Translations under genes and position numbers: made by a program
Shown: piece by piece, positions 20,605 through 30,634 of the stretch
How the letters are laid out: each line of letters opens with the position of its first letter
How positions within the stretch are numbered: the stretch's first letter is position 1
Notes under the pieces: generated by a model
What the model saw: the letters and a program-made list of their open reading frames with translations, nothing else
The model's database searches: none
What the model was told of the DNA's origin: nothing
DNA from: Polynucleobacter sp. AP-Kolm-20A-A1
Lineage (GTDB): Bacteria; Pseudomonadota; Gammaproteobacteria; Burkholderiales; Burkholderiaceae
Reading direction: 5' to 3'
Assembly: GCF_018688315.1 (NCBI RefSeq)
Contig: NZ_CP061315.1
Coordinates: forward strand, 1,736,001 to 1,800,000
DNA length: 64,000 nucleotides

Positions 20605-21513
20605 TTAAACCAACTGGGAGATACCCGCCAGTACCCAGCCGCCAGGCCCATCTACCGGCTTACTTAAATTCCAGATTTCAGAGAAATCACTCGCAGGAGC
20701 GCCTTGTTGCTCTCGAATCATCCCGCTGAACTGAACGCTACAGTAATAGTGAGCATCTGCGGTCTCAATTCCTAAAAGCTGGGCATTGATAGTGACAACA
20801 TCGGTTTGATTGCTGCCATCAGTTCGGCCCGCCAAATCCTGTTGAATCGTTGCAAACATCTCAGGCGTTGTAAATTCACGTAAAGATGCAAGATCACCTT
20901 GGTCCCAAGCTTTTTGCAAAGTTACAAAATACTGCTTTGCATTTTCTAAAAAAGCTTGCTGATCAAATCCAGGCGGCAAGGTGGACTGGAATGGTTCTGG
21001 AGTAGCGCCAACACCACCAAATGCATTGGCTGCAGGAGTAAATGCCGGCTCCTGTCTTTGGATCTCTGTATTACTACGCTGCATACCCTGTGATGGGATG
21101 TTCGAATTCTGACCAGCGCCAGACATTGCAGGCAACATTTTGCGAATCACAAACATGATTGCAAAACCAGCCAACATCGCAATGAGCAAACCAGTGATCA
21201 AAGAAGAAGCTGCCTCACCCAAACCAAAATGGGACAAAAGGTAGCCGATACCTAAACCAGCTGCTAAGCCGCCCAAGATGCCACCCATGCCACCAAAGCG
21301 ACTTGGCGCAGGAGCCTGAGGAGCTGAGGCTGGAGCTGCAGGTTGAGCTTGTTGTGCAGGCTTTTGAACTGGCGCGGCTTGTTTTTGGATTGGAGCACTA
21401 GGTGCACGTCCGATACTTTTGCCGCCACCTAAACGCGCAGCCTCAACATGGCCAACCGTTGCAAATACCAAAGTCAGACTTAAAAGCGTAGCTTTAAAAA
21501 AATGTTTATTCAT
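20605..21513 (-). CDS. Tim44-like domain protein with signal peptide
   Basis: Exported or membrane-anchored protein of unknown function, 302 residues. It has a signal peptide (cleavage probably after GHVEA, residue 25), a Pro/Ala/Gln-rich linker (about residues 40-70), one or two membrane segments (about 75-130) and a C-terminal Tim44-like domain from about residue 180 (FLENAKQYFVTLQKAWDQGD to the end). The family is common in Betaproteobacteria next to ubiE and ubiB. AAGGGG lies 9 nt before the ATG. A direct role in ubiquinone synthesis is not shown by the sequence. Confidence 0.85.
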   Translation of the reverse strand: MNKHFFKATLLSLTLVFATVGHVEAARLGGGKSIGRAPSAPIQKQAAPVQKPAQQAQPAAPASAPQAPAPSRFGGMGGILGGLAAGLGIGYLLSHFGLGEAASSLITGLLIAMLAGFAIMFVIRKMLPAMSGAGQNSNIPSQGMQRSNTEIQRQEPAFTPAANAFGGVGATPEPFQSTLPPGFDQQAFLENAKQYFVTLQKAWDQGDLASLREFTTPEMFATIQQDLAGRTDGSNQTDVVTINAQLLGIETADAHYYCSVQFSGMIREQQGAPASDFSEIWNLSKPVDGPGGWVLAGISQLV

Positions 21514-21581
21514 TAATCTTTACCCCTTCTTATAACTACTCAACTTCTTTAGTTTTTAAGACTTTAAAAACTATACAACTA

Positions 21582-22325
21582 TCAATATTTAATACCAATA
21601 TGTAAGGCGACGATACCCCCAGTCATTCTGTGGGTTTCCACTTCATCAAAACCCACTCCCAACATCATTTCTTTGAGGGTTTGCGCGTCAGGATGCATGC
21701 GAATGGATTCTGCCAAGTAGCGATAGCTCTCTGAATCTTGAGCAATCTTCTCGCCCAACCATGGCAAAACCTTAAAAGAATAGGTGTCATATACCGGCTG
21801 CAAAAAAGCATCTGGCTTGGAAAACTCCAAAACCAAAACTCGGCCACCCGGCTTAATCACGCGACGCATTTCACCCAAAGCAACATCTTTATGAGTCATA
21901 TTGCGCAAACCAAATGCCACTGTCACCACATCAAAATGATTATTTGGGAAAGGGATCTTCTCAGCATCAAACTGAACACAAGGCAGAGCCATGCCACGAT
22001 CCAATAAACGATCACGGCCAACTCCCAACATAGAAGCATTGATATCACTTAACCAAACTTGAGCATCTGGATTGCGGCCCCAGTCCGCAGCTTTAGCAAA
22101 CGCAGCCGCTAGATCGCCAGTACCGCCAGCAATATCCAATACTTTTTGGCCAGGACGAACATTTGCTCGGGCAATCGTTATTTTTTTCCAAAGACGATGT
22201 AGCCCAAAAGACATCAAGTCGTTCATCACATCGTATTTACTGGCTACCGAATGAAAGACCTCAGCAACTTTGCCGGCCTTCTCAGCCTCATCAACACTTT
22301 GATAGCCGAAGTGCGTTTTACTCAT
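21582..22325 (-). CDS. ubiE: Ubiquinone/menaquinone C-methyltransferase UbiE
   Basis: SAM-dependent C-methylation step of ubiquinone synthesis. The ATG at 22325 gives 247 residues beginning [20 protein letters not shown], the family start; a longer frame to 22340 adds nothing conserved. UbiE signatures [30 protein letters not shown] and [20 protein letters not shown] are present. The start codon overlaps the DUF971 stop codon by one base (TAATG), which implies translational coupling. Confidence 0.97.
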   Translation of the reverse strand: MSKTHFGYQSVDEAEKAGKVAEVFHSVASKYDVMNDLMSFGLHRLWKKITIARANVRPGQKVLDIAGGTGDLAAAFAKAADWGRNPDAQVWLSDINASMLGVGRDRLLDRGMALPCVQFDAEKIPFPNNHFDVVTVAFGLRNMTHKDVALGEMRRVIKPGGRVLVLEFSKPDAFLQPVYDTYSFKVLPWLGEKIAQDSESYRYLAESIRMHPDAQTLKEMMLGVGFDEVETHRMTGGIVALHIGIKY

Positions 22326-22723
22326 TAGTGACTTCCACAAGAATGGCCATGCGCATGTCCAGCCTGCACCATAGGCGCATCTCGATCAAGACCTGCAGCA
22401 GCCAATTTATCTAAATGCTCTTTCCATAATTGCTCCTGGTTCTCACACAAGAACAATAAGTAATCCCATGTATACAACCCAGAGTCATGTCCATCTGAAA
22501 AGCTAGGCTTGAGCGCATAGTGCCCCACTGGCTCAAGATGAGCAATCAGTACATCGCGCTTACCAGTTTGCAATGTTTCTTGTCCAGGTCCGTGACCTTG
22601 TACTTCAGCGGAAGGAGACAGCACTCTTAACAACTCAAAAGGTAGGCGATAAGTATTGCCATTCTCATAAGAGAGCTCTAAGACTTTAGATTGCTGATGC
22701 ACAACCACATTACTTGGAATCAT
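22325..22723 (-). CDS. DUF971 (GBBH-like) protein with His-rich tail
   Basis: Small protein of 132 residues of unknown function. The core (about residues 10-100) is the DUF971 or gamma-butyrobetaine-hydroxylase N-terminal-like fold ([40 protein letters not shown]). The last 12 residues ([12 protein letters not shown]) are rich in His with one Cys and look metal-binding. The gene overlaps ubiE by one base and starts directly at the end of the large oxidoreductase gene, so the three are co-transcribed. The DUF971-ubiE pairing is common in Burkholderiales. Confidence 0.88.
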   Translation of the reverse strand: MIPSNVVVHQQSKVLELSYENGNTYRLPFELLRVLSPSAEVQGHGPGQETLQTGKRDVLIAHLEPVGHYALKPSFSDGHDSGLYTWDYLLFLCENQEQLWKEHLDKLAAAGLDRDAPMVQAGHAHGHSCGSH

Positions 22724-25700
22724 TAAACGAGAACCCTCTCGATACCACCTTGGTTTGCCTTGGCTACATAGTCTTGCATCCAGTCTTTGCCAAGTAGCTT
22801 CTGAGCCATTTCAACCACAATGTAATCAGCTGTTGTATCGCTATCAGCATCAAAGCGTGTGAGACCTTGCAAGCAGGATGGGCAGCTAGTTAAGACTTTG
22901 ACATCACCAGTGAAATCACCTTTGCGCAAATCATTGGCTGCTTTCTCCATCTCAATCTGCTTACGGAAGCGCACTTGAGTAGAAATATCAGGACGTGTCA
23001 CGGCAAGAGTTCCAGACTCCCCACAGCAACGATCATTCTTCTGAATAGATTTGCCATCTTCTAATTGAATAAGCTCATTAACCGTCTTCAATGGATCTTG
23101 CAACTTCATTGGAGAGTGGCAAGGATCGTGGTACATATATTTCACGCCTGTAACGCCAGAGAGCTTCACGCCCTTCTCGGCCAAGAACTCATGAATATCA
23201 ATAATGCGACAACCTGGGAAAATCTGCTCAAACTGATAGCCAGCCAATTGGTCGTAACAAGTGCCGCATGAAACAACTACGGTCTTGATATCTAGGTAAT
23301 TGAGCGTATTGGCAACGCGATGGAATAACACACGGTTATCCGTAATCATCTTCTCGGCTTTATCAAAGTCACCATTTCCGCGCTGTGGATAGCCGCAGCA
23401 CAGGTAACCTGGAGGAAGAACAGTTTGCACGCCAACATTCCACAACATAGCTTGTGTAGCTAAGCCAACTTGCGAGAACAAACGCTCAGAACCACAGCCC
23501 GGGAAATAAAAGACAGCCTCAGTATCTGCAGAAGTTGTCTTAGGATCACGAATAATCGGCACGTAATTCGCATCTTCAATATCCAACAAAGCACGAGCTG
23601 TTTTCTTCGGCAAATTACCAGGCATCTTCTTGTTCACAAAGAAAATTACCTGTTCCTTCACGCTTGGCTTACCCACTGTTGCCGGTGGATGGGCAGTTTG
23701 TTGTTTTGCAAACTTACGCAGCACATCATTGCCCAAGCGCTGCAACTTATAACCCCAGCCAATCATGGTCTTGCGCGCAAGATGGATAGATTCTGGGCTA
23801 GTCGCGTTGAGGAAGAACATCGATGCTGCCGTTCCTGGATTAAAGCGCTGCTGACCCATTTTGCGCAGAAGATTGCGCATATTCATAGTCACATCACCAA
23901 AGTCAATCTTGACCGGGCATGGTGTTAAACATTTATGACAGACTGTGCAATGTGCGGCGACATCATCGAACATTTCCCAGTGACGAATCGAAACACCGCG
24001 TCGGGTTTGCTCTTCATATAGGAAAGCTTCAATTAATAGTGAAGTGGCCAGAATCTTGTCACGTGGGCTGTAAAGCAAGTTGGCGCGCGGCACATGCGTT
24101 GAGCAAACAGGCTTACATTTACCGCAACGTAAACAATCTTTAACGCTATCGGCAATCGCTCCAATATCGCTTTGCTGCATGATGATGGACTCATGGCCCA
24201 TCAAACCAAAGCTTGGCGTGTAGGCCATACTGAGATCCGCATGCGGCATCAACTTGCCTTTATTAAAGCGGCCTTCAGGATCAACGCGGTTCTTATAGCT
24301 ACGGAAGTCTTTTAATTCAGCTTCAGTTAAATACTCTAGTTTGGTAATACCAATACCGTGCTCTCCAGAAATGACGCCATCTAGTGAGCGAGCTAATTTC
24401 ATAATACGATCGACTGCGCGATGAGCGTCTTGCAACATCTCATAGTCATCAGAGTTCACAGGAATATTTGTGTGAACGTTGCCATCACCAGCATGCATGT
24501 GCAAAGCCACAAATACACGCTTACGCAAAGTATTTTTATGGATTGCTTCAAGCTCAGCCAGGATGGGTTCGAATGCAAGACCGCCAAAGATGATGCGCAA
24601 CTCAGAACGCACTTCTTCTTTCCATGAGGCGCGCAAGCTGTAATCCTGCAATCGCGGGAAATAAGAGTCCATCTCAGTGAGCCACTCAGCCCAACGCCCG
24701 CGCACCTTCGCAATAAGCTCTAAAGCCTGCTGAACTCGGTCTCCCAAGATTTCTGCAGTTGGAATCTCATATTCCTCGTCACTCTTACCCAACGGCAAAG
24801 CACTCTTTTTCAAGAAAGCTTCTAGACCATCAAGTACTTGCAGCTTATTTTTAAGAGAGAGTTCAATATTGATGCGATCAATGCCATCGGTGTACTCTCC
24901 CATACGTGGCAAGGGAATCACAACGTCTTCATTGATCTTAAATGCATTGGTATGACGGGCAATTGCAGCTGTACGGGCGCGATCAAGCCAGAACTTTTTA
25001 CGAGCTTCAGCACTAACGGCAACAAAGCCTTCACCAACCCGTAAATTTGCCATGCGCACTACTTCACTAGTTGCAGCAGCAACTGCTTCTTCATCGTCAC
25101 CAGCAATGTCGCCAATCAGCACCATCTTCGGCAAGCTATTGCGCTTAGATTTAGTGGAGTAACCCACCGCCCTTAAGTAGCGATCGTCTAAATGCTCTAA
25201 GCCAGCCAAAATTGGGCCGCCTTGCTTACTTAAACCATCTAAGTAAGCTTTGATCTCCACAATACTTGGAATAGCTTCTCGCGCTTGGCCAAAAAACTCT
25301 AAGCAAACAGTACGCATGAATTTTGGCATGCGATGCAATACCCAAGTTGCGCTGGTAATCAAACCATCGCAACCTTCTTTTTGAACACCAGGCAAACCAG
25401 ATAAAAATTTATCTGTAACGTCTTTGCCTAAACCTTCTTTACGAAAACGCTTACCCTCTACTTCTAGCAATTCTGTTTTAAGAATGCGTTCACCTGGCTC
25501 ACTATTACCATCAGACCAAGTTAATTGAAAACGTACTGTGGCCACATCATGAATCTTGCCCATGTTGTGATTCAGTCGCTCAACGTCTAACCAATTGCCT
25601 TCAGGATCAACCATGCGCCAGCTGGCGAGATTGTCCAAAGCAGTTCCCCAAAGAACAGCTTTCTTACCACCAGCATTCATTGCAATATTGCCGCCAATGC

Positions 25701-26562
25701 AACTTGCATCAGCAGAAGTAGGATCTACCGCAAACACTAGGCCGGCATGCTCAGCGGCATCAGATACCCGACGAGTAACAACACCTGCACCGGTAAAGAT
25801 TGTGGATACTTCGCGATCAAGCCCAGGCAGCTTCTGAGACTTCACGCCACCAATATCTTGCAACTTCTCAGTATTAATCACTGCAGACATTGCATAAAGT
25901 GGAATAGCGCCACCGGTATAACCTGTGCCGCCTCCACGAGGAATAATCGTGAGGCCTAATTCAACACAAGCTTTGACTAAGCCCGGGATTTCGGATTCGT
26001 AATCAGGCTTTAAAACTACAAGTGGAAACTCAACGCGCCAATCAGTTGCATCAGTAACGTGTGCAGCACGAGATACACCATCAAAACAAATATTGTCTGC
26101 AGCAGTGTGTCGGCCCAACTCTTTGCGAGCGCGCTTGCGAATTTGCTCAACCTCTTTAAAGCCATTCTCAAAATTTTCGATTGCTCGATAAGCGGCACTC
26201 AACAAGACCTCTACTTGCTCGGTTGAGTCACCAATATTTCTTTTCTTAACTTCGCCTAAGCGATGCCATAGCGCATCGATCAGTTGCTGACGACGTTTAG
26301 AACTATCTAATAAGTCATCTTGCAAAAAGGGGTTGCGTTGAACTACCCAGATATCACCTAGGATCTCGAACAACATTCGCGCAGAACGGCCGGTGCGACG
26401 CACGCCGCGTAGGTCATTAAGAACGCGCCATGACTCCTCGCCCAACAAGCGAATAACAATCTCTCGATCAGAAAAGGAGGTGTAGTTGTAGGGAATTTCA
26501 CGCAGACGGGGGGAACCTGCCTCAGCGTCCAACAACTGGTTCAAAGCTAATGGGGCGTTCAT
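22723..26562 (-). CDS. FAD-linked oxidoreductase with Fe-S and CCG domains (DUF3683 type, D-lactate dehydrogenase-like)
   Basis: Large 1279-residue protein, probably a membrane-peripheral 2-hydroxyacid dehydrogenase. In order: an N-terminal DUF3683 domain (about residues 15-180), an FAD-binding PCMH domain ([19 protein letters not shown], around 210), an FAD-oxidase C-terminal domain ending with [19 protein letters not shown] and [10 protein letters not shown], two 4Fe-4S motifs ([11 protein letters not shown] and [12 protein letters not shown], around 810-890), and two CCG cysteine-rich domains ([10 protein letters not shown] with CCGYPQ, and [10 protein letters not shown] with CCGESG). This joins GlcD- and GlpC-like halves in one chain. 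The substrate is not determined by sequence. Confidence 0.85.
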   Translation of the reverse strand: MNAPLALNQLLDAEAGSPRLREIPYNYTSFSDREIVIRLLGEESWRVLNDLRGVRRTGRSARMLFEILGDIWVVQRNPFLQDDLLDSSKRRQQLIDALWHRLGEVKKRNIGDSTEQVEVLLSAAYRAIENFENGFKEVEQIRKRARKELGRHTAADNICFDGVSRAAHVTDATDWRVEFPLVVLKPDYESEIPGLVKACVELGLTIIPRGGGTGYTGGAIPLYAMSAVINTEKLQDIGGVKSQKLPGLDREVSTIFTGAGVVTRRVSDAAEHAGLVFAVDPTSADASCIGGNIAMNAGGKKAVLWGTALDNLASWRMVDPEGNWLDVERLNHNMGKIHDVATVRFQLTWSDGNSEPGERILKTELLEVEGKRFRKEGLGKDVTDKFLSGLPGVQKEGCDGLITSATWVLHRMPKFMRTVCLEFFGQAREAIPSIVEIKAYLDGLSKQGGPILAGLEHLDDRYLRAVGYSTKSKRNSLPKMVLIGDIAGDDEEAVAAATSEVVRMANLRVGEGFVAVSAEARKKFWLDRARTAAIARHTNAFKINEDVVIPLPRMGEYTDGIDRINIELSLKNKLQVLDGLEAFLKKSALPLGKSDEEYEIPTAEILGDRVQQALELIAKVRGRWAEWLTEMDSYFPRLQDYSLRASWKEEVRSELRIIFGGLAFEPILAELEAIHKNTLRKRVFVALHMHAGDGNVHTNIPVNSDDYEMLQDAHRAVDRIMKLARSLDGVISGEHGIGITKLEYLTEAELKDFRSYKNRVDPEGRFNKGKLMPHADLSMAYTPSFGLMGHESIIMQQSDIGAIADSVKDCLRCGKCKPVCSTHVPRANLLYSPRDKILATSLLIEAFLYEEQTRRGVSIRHWEMFDDVAAHCTVCHKCLTPCPVKIDFGDVTMNMRNLLRKMGQQRFNPGTAASMFFLNATSPESIHLARKTMIGWGYKLQRLGNDVLRKFAKQQTAHPPATVGKPSVKEQVIFFVNKKMPGNLPKKTARALLDIEDANYVPIIRDPKTTSADTEAVFYFPGCGSERLFSQVGLATQAMLWNVGVQTVLPPGYLCCGYPQRGNGDFDKAEKMITDNRVLFHRVANTLNYLDIKTVVVSCGTCYDQLAGYQFEQIFPGCRIIDIHEFLAEKGVKLSGVTGVKYMYHDPCHSPMKLQDPLKTVNELIQLEDGKSIQKNDRCCGESGTLAVTRPDISTQVRFRKQIEMEKAANDLRKGDFTGDVKVLTSCPSCLQGLTRFDADSDTTADYIVVEMAQKLLGKDWMQDYVAKANQGGIERVLV

Positions 26563-26684
26563 AGCGACATATTTGATAAATAAGCATTTTAATTGAGCAA
26601 ACCTGATACTGGCAGGATTCCTGGAAAGTTGCTCCCGAAACAGATAAACCCTTGCAAATCTAAGGGCTTAGAAGCCATCCGTGG

Positions 26685-26696
26685 TACGCTCATTAG
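26685..26696 (+). promoter_or_regulatory. Possible -10 element for a leaderless ilvA transcript
   Basis: TACGCT (26685-26690) is followed by 6 nt and the ilvA ATG. The hexamer matches TATAAT at four positions, no -35 box stands out at 16-18 bp, and no ribosome binding site is seen. The call depends on the recurrence of the same geometry elsewhere in the window. Confidence 0.3.
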
Positions 26697-28217
26697 ATGG
26701 CAACGAACTATTTAAAGAAAATTTTATCGGCTCGCGTCTATGACGTAGCCAGAGAAACCGAGCTCCAGCTCGCCCCTGAACTGACTAAACGTTTGGGCAA
26801 CCAGGTACTCCTCAAAAGAGAGGACAACCAGCCGGTTTTCTCATTCAAACTCCGTGGCGCCTATAACAAAATGGCCCATTTACCCCCAGAAGCCCTAAAA
26901 CGGGGGGTAATTGCCGCTTCTGCAGGCAATCATGCCCAAGGCGTCGCCCTTTCCGCAGCCAAAATGAAGTGCAAAGCTGTCATCGTGATGCCGGTGACTA
27001 CTCCAAGCGTCAAAATTGATGCAGTAAAGGCCAGAGGCGGATCTTGGGTAGAAATCATCCTTCATGGCGAGTCTTACAGTGATGCCTTTAAGCACTCAGA
27101 AGTTTTGGGCAAAAAACGGGGTTTGACCTTTGTTCACCCATTTGATGATCCCGATGTTATTGCGGGCCAAGGAACAATCGCCCATGAAATCTTTACTCAA
27201 TACGAAAAACCCATCGACGCTGTATTTGTAGCCATTGGTGGTGGTGGTTTGATTGCAGGCATTGGTGAATACATCAAAGCCGTCAGCCCAAAAACAAAAG
27301 TAATCGGCGTGCAAGCTTCAGATTCGGATGCAATGAATCAATCACTCAAAGCAAACAAGCGCATTGAGATGAAAGACGTGGGTTTGTTCTCGGATGGCAC
27401 TGCTGTGAAATTGGTTGGCAAAGAAACATTCCGTATTTGCAAAAAAGTAGTGGATGAAATTATCACTGTCGATACCGATGAAATCTGCGCAGCAATTAAC
27501 GATGTCTTTACTGATACTCGCAGCATCCTTGAGCCTGCTGGCGCGCTAGCCATAGCGGGCATGAAGAAGTATGTTGAGAAGAAGCGCATCAAGAAGAAAA
27601 CCTTGGTGGCTGTGGCTTGCGGGGCTAATATGAACTTTAGTCGCCTTCGCTTTGTGGCCGAACGTGCAGATGTTGGCGAGTTCCGTGAAGCAGTATTCGC
27701 AGTAACCATTCCTGAAGAGCGTGGCTCATTCAAACGCTTTTGCGAACTTCTTGGAAAACGTAACGTTACTGAATTTAATTACCGCATTGGCGATCAAAGT
27801 GAAGCGCATATTTTTGTTGGCATCAGCACACAAAAATCTGGCGATAGCGAAGTCATCGCAAAACATTTCCGTAAAGCAAAGTTTGCAACGATTGATCTCA
27901 CGCATGATGAACTGGCTAAGTCGCACTTACGTCATATGGTTGGCGGACACTCTGCACTTGCTAAAGATGAATTGCTATATCGCTTTGAATTCCCTGAACG
28001 CCCAGGCGCTTTGATGAAGTTCTTAACCAGCATGGCGCCCAACTGGAATATCAGCTTGTTCCATTACCGCAATCATGGTGCAGACTACGGTCGCATTTTG
28101 GTTGGCCTGCAAGTTCCGAAGAATGAGCAGAAGAAATTCCAAGGCTTCTTGGCTGGCCTGGGCTATCCGCACTGGGACGAAAGTAATAATCCCGCTTATC
28201 GCCTGTTCCTCAAATAG
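26697..28217 (+). CDS. ilvA: Threonine ammonia-lyase, biosynthetic
   Basis: PLP enzyme that deaminates threonine to 2-oxobutanoate, the first step of isoleucine synthesis. It has 506 residues: the PLP lyase domain (REDNQPVFSFKLRGAYNKM with the PLP lysine, SAGNHAQGVALSA, AIGGGGLIAGIGEYIK) and two C-terminal ACT-like domains (from about residue 330) that bind isoleucine and valine, so it is the regulated biosynthetic form. No Shine-Dalgarno is present; TACGCT lies 6 nt before the ATG. It is divergent from the DUF3683 gene. Confidence 0.96.
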   Translation: MATNYLKKILSARVYDVARETELQLAPELTKRLGNQVLLKREDNQPVFSFKLRGAYNKMAHLPPEALKRGVIAASAGNHAQGVALSAAKMKCKAVIVMPVTTPSVKIDAVKARGGSWVEIILHGESYSDAFKHSEVLGKKRGLTFVHPFDDPDVIAGQGTIAHEIFTQYEKPIDAVFVAIGGGGLIAGIGEYIKAVSPKTKVIGVQASDSDAMNQSLKANKRIEMKDVGLFSDGTAVKLVGKETFRICKKVVDEIITVDTDEICAAINDVFTDTRSILEPAGALAIAGMKKYVEKKRIKKKTLVAVACGANMNFSRLRFVAERADVGEFREAVFAVTIPEERGSFKRFCELLGKRNVTEFNYRIGDQSEAHIFVGISTQKSGDSEVIAKHFRKAKFATIDLTHDELAKSHLRHMVGGHSALAKDELLYRFEFPERPGALMKFLTSMAPNWNISLFHYRNHGADYGRILVGLQVPKNEQKKFQGFLAGLGYPHWDESNNPAYRLFLK

Positions 28218-28231
28218 GCTTCAGCCACAAG

Positions 28232-29143
28232 ATGTCATATACGCTCACCGGAAAACTTGTCGTTGCGATCTCATCGCGCGCCCTGTTTGATTTTGAAGAA
28301 GAAAATCGCATTTTCGAATCTGCCGACGACAGCGCATATATGAAGTTGCAGCTTGAGCGTCTTAGTGAGGCAGCTCAAAAAGGGGTTGCATTTCCTCTAG
28401 TAAAAAAACTATTGGCGTTTAATGATGAGGGTGAACAACGAGTTGAAGTGGTGATCCTCTCCCGTAATGACCCCGTAAGCGGCTTGCGAGTCTTTCGCTC
28501 TGCTGAGCACCACGGCTTACATCTTGAGCGTGGCGTATTTACTAGAGGCCGTCCGCCCTACCATTACCTGCGATCGCTACATGCCAACCTCTTCTTATCT
28601 GCGAATGAAGATGATGTGAGGGCGACTATTGATGCCGGCTTTCCAGCAGCACGTGTTTACCCAGAGTCCAGCAAAACCGCTGAATCTCATCCCAATGAAA
28701 TCCGCATTGCATTTGACGGAGACGCAGTACTGTTCTCCGATGAAGCTGAACAAGTTTTCCAGAAAAAGGGTTTAGAAGCGTTTGTAGATCACGAAAGCAA
28801 AAAGGTCGACATTCCACTGCCTCCAGGCCCCTTTAAGCCTTTGCTTGAGGCTCTTCATAGGCTGCAGCGCTCCACTAGCGAAAACGGTATGCGTATTCGT
28901 ACTGCGCTGGTAACTGCACGCTCAGCACCTGCACACGAACGTGCCATTCGAACCTTGATGGCATGGGGTATTGATGTAGATGAAGCCATGTTCTTGGGTG
29001 GCCTCTCCAAGAGTGAGTTCTTGCGAGAATTCGAGCCCGACTTTTTCTTTGATGATCAAACTGGTCACTGCCAATCGGCTGCATCAGTTGCACCCACCGG
29101 CCATGTTGTATCAGGTGTATCCAACAAACCTAAAGCCAAGTAA
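28232..29143 (+). CDS. 5'-nucleotidase, cytosolic NT5C1-like (PF06189 type)
   Basis: Predicted nucleoside 5'-monophosphate phosphatase of 303 residues. It has the HAD-related motifs of this family: the DGDAVLFSDEAEQVFQ segment, ALVTARSAPAHERAIRTL and FFDDQTGHC near the C-terminus, plus an N-terminal part with VVILSRNDPVSGLRVF. It begins 14 bp after ilvA and is followed by queF, so it may be the middle gene of a three-gene operon. Preference for AMP or IMP is not readable from the sequence. Confidence 0.85.
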   Translation: MSYTLTGKLVVAISSRALFDFEEENRIFESADDSAYMKLQLERLSEAAQKGVAFPLVKKLLAFNDEGEQRVEVVILSRNDPVSGLRVFRSAEHHGLHLERGVFTRGRPPYHYLRSLHANLFLSANEDDVRATIDAGFPAARVYPESSKTAESHPNEIRIAFDGDAVLFSDEAEQVFQKKGLEAFVDHESKKVDIPLPPGPFKPLLEALHRLQRSTSENGMRIRTALVTARSAPAHERAIRTLMAWGIDVDEAMFLGGLSKSEFLREFEPDFFFDDQTGHCQSAASVAPTGHVVSGVSNKPKAK

Positions 29144-29166
29144 TAGAAAAATAAACAAAGTTATTT

Positions 29167-29994
29167 ATGGCAACGTTACCGCTCGGTCAATCAACACAAT
29201 ACCCAGATCAATACGATCCGAACTTGTTGTTTCCCATTCCAAGAACAGAGAACAGAAAGAAGTTGGGGCTGATAGAAGGTCAAGCACTGCCCTTTGTTGG
29301 TGTTGATATTTGGAATGCCTTTGAGCTGAGTTGGCTCAATAAAAAAGGAAAGCCGCAGATTGCATTGGCGGAGTTTCAAATTCCTGCTGACTCACCAAAC
29401 ATGATTGAGTCAAAATCATTCAAGCTCTACCTCAACAGCCTCAATAGCGCGCGCTTTGAGGATGAGAACGAAGTTAAAGAGAAACTCATTAGTAACTTAT
29501 CGGCAGTTGCTGGTAGCAAGATAACTACTCGTATTAACCCAACGGAATCAATCTCCAAAAAAGGGATGCAGGAGATGAGCGGGATTTTGATGGATAGATT
29601 GGATATTGAAGTAGATCCCAGTCTGGCTGCAGACCCAAGCCTGTTGGGCGTGAACGAATCCTTTGGCCCGATTGAGCAATGCTTAGTCTCACACCTTCTG
29701 AAATCTAATTGCCCTGTAACTGGCCAGCCAGATTGGGCTAGTGTGCAAATTCGCTACCAAGGCCGGCCTATTCTTGAAGAAGGCTTGTTGCGTTACCTCA
29801 TTGGCTTCAGACAATTAGGTGAATTCCATGAGCATTGTGTTGAAACTATCTTCACGGATATCAAGCGCCAGTGCAAGCCAGAAAAACTTTCTGTGTATGC
29901 CCGTTACACAAGACGCGGTGGCTTAGATATCAACCCATTTCGCACTGACTACAACTCGCCTTGGCCAGAAAACATTCGGCACGCACGGCAATAA
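29167..29994 (+). CDS. queF: 7-cyano-7-deazaguanine (preQ0) reductase
   Basis: NADPH-dependent nitrile reductase that makes preQ1 for queuosine in tRNA. The 275-residue length identifies the long, E. coli-like form with two tandem T-fold domains. The active-site cysteine is in LKSNCPVTGQPDWASV, with the conserved FGPIEQCLVS and the terminal DINPFRTDYN segment. It is followed by a clear terminator at 30018-30052. No other queuosine genes are in the window. Confidence 0.96.
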   Translation: MATLPLGQSTQYPDQYDPNLLFPIPRTENRKKLGLIEGQALPFVGVDIWNAFELSWLNKKGKPQIALAEFQIPADSPNMIESKSFKLYLNSLNSARFEDENEVKEKLISNLSAVAGSKITTRINPTESISKKGMQEMSGILMDRLDIEVDPSLAADPSLLGVNESFGPIEQCLVSHLLKSNCPVTGQPDWASVQIRYQGRPILEEGLLRYLIGFRQLGEFHEHCVETIFTDIKRQCKPEKLSVYARYTRRGGLDINPFRTDYNSPWPENIRHARQ

Positions 29995-30017
29995 ACTCTT
30001 CCAGAGAATAGGCAAAG

Positions 30018-30052
30018 AAAAACCCCTTACAGGAAATCTGGAAGGGGTTTTT
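30018..30052. terminator. Bidirectional terminator between queF and ssb
   Basis: AAACCCCTT and AAGGGGTTT form a 9-bp stem with a 13-base loop. T-runs follow on the plus strand (TTTTTG) and A-runs precede it, so it can stop transcription of queF from the left and of ssb from the right. Confidence 0.8.
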
Positions 30053-30098
30053 GCTATGTAACCCACCAGCTTATGGCCGATGAATTATTGGTTAGTAC

Positions 30099-30554
30099 TT
30101 AAAACGGAATATCGTCGTCCATTGCGCCCAATGACGCAGCATTTGAGGCTGCTGGAGCGGACTGCTCAGCCGGCTTTGAGCGGCTATAGCTTTCGCCACC
30201 ATCACCACTTCCGCCTACTGGCTTACCACCAAGCATTTGCATTGTCTCTGCAACGATCTCAGTGGAATACTTTTCTTGGCCACTTGCGTCAGTCCATTTG
30301 CGTGTACGCAAGCGACCTTCAACATAAACCTGTGAACCTTTTTTGAGGTACTGACCAGCGATTTCTGCGAGCTTGCCAAAGAATGCAACGCGATGCCATT
30401 CTGTGGTTTCTTTCATTTCACCAGTTTGCTTGTCTTTGTAGCGATCAGATGTTGCTACTGAAATGTTTGTAACGGCGTCGCCGCTTGGCATATAACGCGT
30501 TTCTGGATCACGTCCTACATTACCTACGATGATGACCTTATTTACCGAAGCCAT
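30099..30554 (-). CDS. ssb: Single-stranded DNA-binding protein
   Basis: Homotetrameric SSB of 151 residues. The OB fold covers residues 1-110 ([39 protein letters not shown]), followed by a short Gly/Ser/Ala-rich linker and the acidic tip DDDIPF that binds partner proteins. A good Shine-Dalgarno (GGGAG) precedes the ATG. Next to it, on the same strand upstream, is an MFS gene; uvrA lies beyond it, a frequent uvrA-MFS-ssb order in Burkholderiales. Confidence 0.98.
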   Translation of the reverse strand: MASVNKVIIVGNVGRDPETRYMPSGDAVTNISVATSDRYKDKQTGEMKETTEWHRVAFFGKLAEIAGQYLKKGSQVYVEGRLRTRKWTDASGQEKYSTEIVAETMQMLGGKPVGGSGDGGESYSRSKPAEQSAPAASNAASLGAMDDDIPF

Positions 30555-30634
30555 GTTGTCTCCCGAAGAAAAATACTGCTGTTATTACTACTAAAAATAA
30601 ACTGCTCGCTGAAATTAAATTCATGAAGCTGCGG

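Noticed and set aside
23470..23928. 152-codon plus-strand frame inside the large oxidoreductase
   Set aside because: Composition is rich in His, Cys and Arg as expected from antisense reading; no motif is present.
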